Shown here piece by piece: positions 63,201 through 64,000 of a stretch of DNA of 64,000 nucleotides. Both the position numbers and the translations under genes were made by a program. The stretch is taken from contig NZ_CP031705.1 of the NCBI RefSeq assembly GCF_022701255.1, forward strand, positions 2,245,501-2,309,500, given 5' to 3'. The stretch comes from Microcoleus vaginatus HSN003. Lineage in GTDB: Bacteria; Cyanobacteriota; Cyanobacteriia; Cyanobacteriales; Microcoleaceae. Under the pieces are notes generated by a model. It ran no database searches and was not told where the DNA came from. It saw nothing but the letters and a program-made list of their open reading frames with translations. Position 1 is the first letter of the stretch, and each line of letters begins with the position of its first letter.

Positions 63201-64000
63201 AATTCCGCCCGTTCTGTTAAGTGTCCAATGACAGCCCGCGCGTCTTTGATAGAAAAACTCCGCAGTTGGTAGCGGATACTTTTGTCGAGAATATTATTGT
63301 TAATAGCGTCAAGATTAGGGAAGCGATCGCAATCTAGTAAGTAGTGCAAATAATCTTCCCGCAAGCACAGAATTATCTTGACATAAGGCAAATTTAAAAA
63401 CCAGCCCAAAAAATTATAAAAAAGTTGTCTTTGTTCCATTGAAGTCGAAACAAAGAAAAACTCTTCAAATTGATCGAAAATCAGCACAGTTAACAAATTA
63501 TTTGTGGCATTTTCGCGCAACTGATCTATAATAAAAGAAGAGACTTCCGAGCTGCGAGCAGGAATAACCGAGCAACTTTTTTTGTGGATTCCGTGTAGTC
63601 CTTTCGAGATTAATTTACTTTCCTCTTCGGCTTGTTTGTCGTACAGTGCGCTGTTCAAAGCATTTTCTAACTCCACCAGCCAGTCGGTGTAAACTTTGAC
63701 TACTACGGGCAATGTATCGCGCGCGCCCGGAGTAATGTTTTTCAAAGCTGGTACTAAGCCGGCATTGACTAGAGAACTTTTCCCGACCCCGCTGGGTCCG
63801 TGAATAATAGTTAATTTATGGTCGTCCCTGCTAATTCTTTCTAGCAAGCTATTGATATCTGTTTGGCGCGAGTAAGCTGTCATGGACGCTGCGATGGCAG
63901 CTTGGTTTTGAGCTGAGGGGCCTGAAGGATTGACAGCTTGGCGCTGCTGCTGCAATTGGCTGGCTCCGATAAAAGCTCTAAATCCGTATTGATATTCGAT
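60266..64000 (-). CDS. STAND-type NTPase with 14 WD40 repeats (5' end outside window)
   Basis: The frame is open to the right edge (EYQYGFRAFIGASQL precedes the first in-window start candidate), so the N-terminus is missing; at least 1244 residues. NTPase domain: Walker A IIHGPSGVGKSSLV, Walker B NLLTVLIFDQFEEFF, then a helical lid and winged helix (RYQLVHDYLVRPIRQRF). One membrane-like helix (VAVIGVMLLTSSTIAAVNFWW) and a coiled segment lead to 14 WD40 units (VSFSPDGxxLASxSxDKTVKLW), i.e. two seven-bladed propellers. A short low-complexity insert lies between units 9 and 10. Probably a signalling or defence sensor; the missing N-terminus may carry the effector domain. Confidence 0.9.
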   Translation of the reverse strand: MEYQYGFRAFIGASQLQQQRQAVNPSGPSAQNQAAIAASMTAYSRQTDINSLLERISRDDHKLTIIHGPSGVGKSSLVNAGLVPALKNITPGARDTLPVVVKVYTDWLVELENALNSALYDKQAEEESKLISKGLHGIHKKSCSVIPARSSEVSSFIIDQLRENATNNLLTVLIFDQFEEFFFVSTSMEQRQLFYNFLGWFLNLPYVKIILCLREDYLHYLLDCDRFPNLDAINNNILDKSIRYQLRSFSIKDARAVIGHLTERAEFYLEPALIDAFVEDLADELQEVRPIELQVVGAQLQEEGITSLAQYQQLGDNPKAELVKRSLERVISDCGLVNEDAAWKILFSLTDERGVRLIKTKHELSLVTGSQPGDARETELSAIGRNRISLPRQFAKDPESRQKKTDNLDLILDILVGHGLLFLLREAPEDRYQLVHDYLVRPIRQRFGLEARLHKAEADKKMSQAQLYRANSFLKQLLGVAVIGVMLLTSSTIAAVNFWWRAVGQKQLAVAQTQRAEISTLTAASEALYFSNNKFDAMMESLRAGKKWRQLEHSQQISTLKDTEILISAALQQAVYGVKERNRLEGHGDVVWGLSFSPDGETIASSSVDKTVKLWRRDGSLLATLKDHTNSVSCVTFSPDNKIIASASLDKTVKIWQTDGSLLATFNGHTNSVTSVAFSPDGQTIASGSTDKTIKLWKTDGTLLRTIEQFAPVNWLTFSRDGKIIAVASDDGTVKLWSSDGRLIANLWHSENRQPSKIYTVSFSPDGETIASAGEDKTVKIWSIAALKHPPTENSTKAKKGELLTTLRGHSKWVFGVSFSPDGQTLASGSADGTVKLWTLAGVGDKRPTDASNIKPESRLLRTFEGHADRVTQVSFSPEGKTLASASFDKTVRLWRLDDVPLKTLDGHQNRVQGVTFSPDGQRLASASTDTTIKLWSRTGVLLETLEGHTQRVASVSFSPDGQLLASGSYDKTVKVWSLTEDGTNNILPCPSAPLFPCSPSVLFTLDGHADSVMSVSFSPNSEVLASASKDKTVKLWTRNGRLIKTLTGHTGWVTGVTFSPDGSMLASASDDGTLKLWNRDGRLLRTFEGAHNSFVLGVAFSPDGKMLASAGYDNSVKLWKVDGTLVATLLKGSSDSVTSVGFSPDGLLVASGSYDHKVKLWSRSGTLLKTLTGHKDSVMSVSFSPDGKVLASAGRDNRVILWNLDLDDLLVRGCDWVGDYLRTNPNVSDRDRRLCEGVGAKSQ

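Overview
The window is chromosomal DNA of a cyanobacterium, most likely a filamentous non-heterocystous one of the Microcoleus/Oscillatoria type. Direct support: a rbcL-rbcX-rbcS operon, pcyA (phycocyanobilin synthesis), chlI (Mg-chelatase), a Psb32-like thylakoid protein, very frequent GCGATCGC/CGATCG palindromes (HIP1-type), short tandem TAGTCATT/TGACTGT-type repeats, and many cyanobacteria-typical signalling proteins (CHASE2, zinc-ribbon Ser/Thr kinase, WD40-NTPase, TPR-STAND). The genus is inference.

Layout. 1-3.5 kb: DUF928 secreted protein (cut by the left edge) and a translationally coupled CHASE2 histidine kinase/LuxR response regulator pair. 3.8-10.6 kb: a methyltransferase, a small cluster of cyanobacterial effector-associated modules, a Uma2 protein, a phosphoketolase/transketolase-like enzyme and a broken serine protease. 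10.7-16 kb: cytochrome P450, then threonine synthase flanked by two ThiS/MoaD-type sulfur-carrier proteins. 16.1-20.4 kb: the conserved asd-dapA-rnj series (lysine pathway plus RNase J); dapB lies separately at 56 kb. 20.9-25.2 kb: an IS200/IS605-derived relic inserted just in front of tig-clpP-clpX. 25.4-28.8 kb: dnaX carrying a 430-residue intein; nested inside the intein, in a different frame on the same strand, is a complete LAGIDADG homing endonuclease gene. This is the most striking feature of the window. 29.3-32.1 kb: a membrane protein, a devA-type ABC ATPase pseudogene and a decayed IS5-family element. 32.1-39.8 kb: pcyA, tatA, panB, then a TPR-STAND/P-loop ATPase pair and a Ser/Thr kinase. 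40.4-42.9 kb: Rubisco operon with terminator. 43-49.8 kb: accessory genes (PD-(D/E)XK-like protein, two genes sharing a C-terminal motif, effector-associated fragments), a recent IS4-family insertion with intact 10-bp target duplication that splits a small gene, and several palindromic repeat families. 49.8-59.8 kb: ruvC, chlI, a ParD/PIN toxin-antitoxin pair, a CHASE2-GGDEF-EAL protein, dapB, a DUF4160/DUF2442 pair, cobH and a Psb32-like gene. The right edge holds a long NTPase-WD40 protein that runs out of the window.

The core genes serve photosynthesis and carbon fixation, amino-acid and cofactor synthesis, proteostasis and replication. Around them is an accessory layer rich in signalling/conflict proteins, insertion sequences at different stages of decay and at least four families of short palindromic repeats, one of which has also been incorporated into coding sequences. 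I saw no tRNA, rRNA or CRISPR array.
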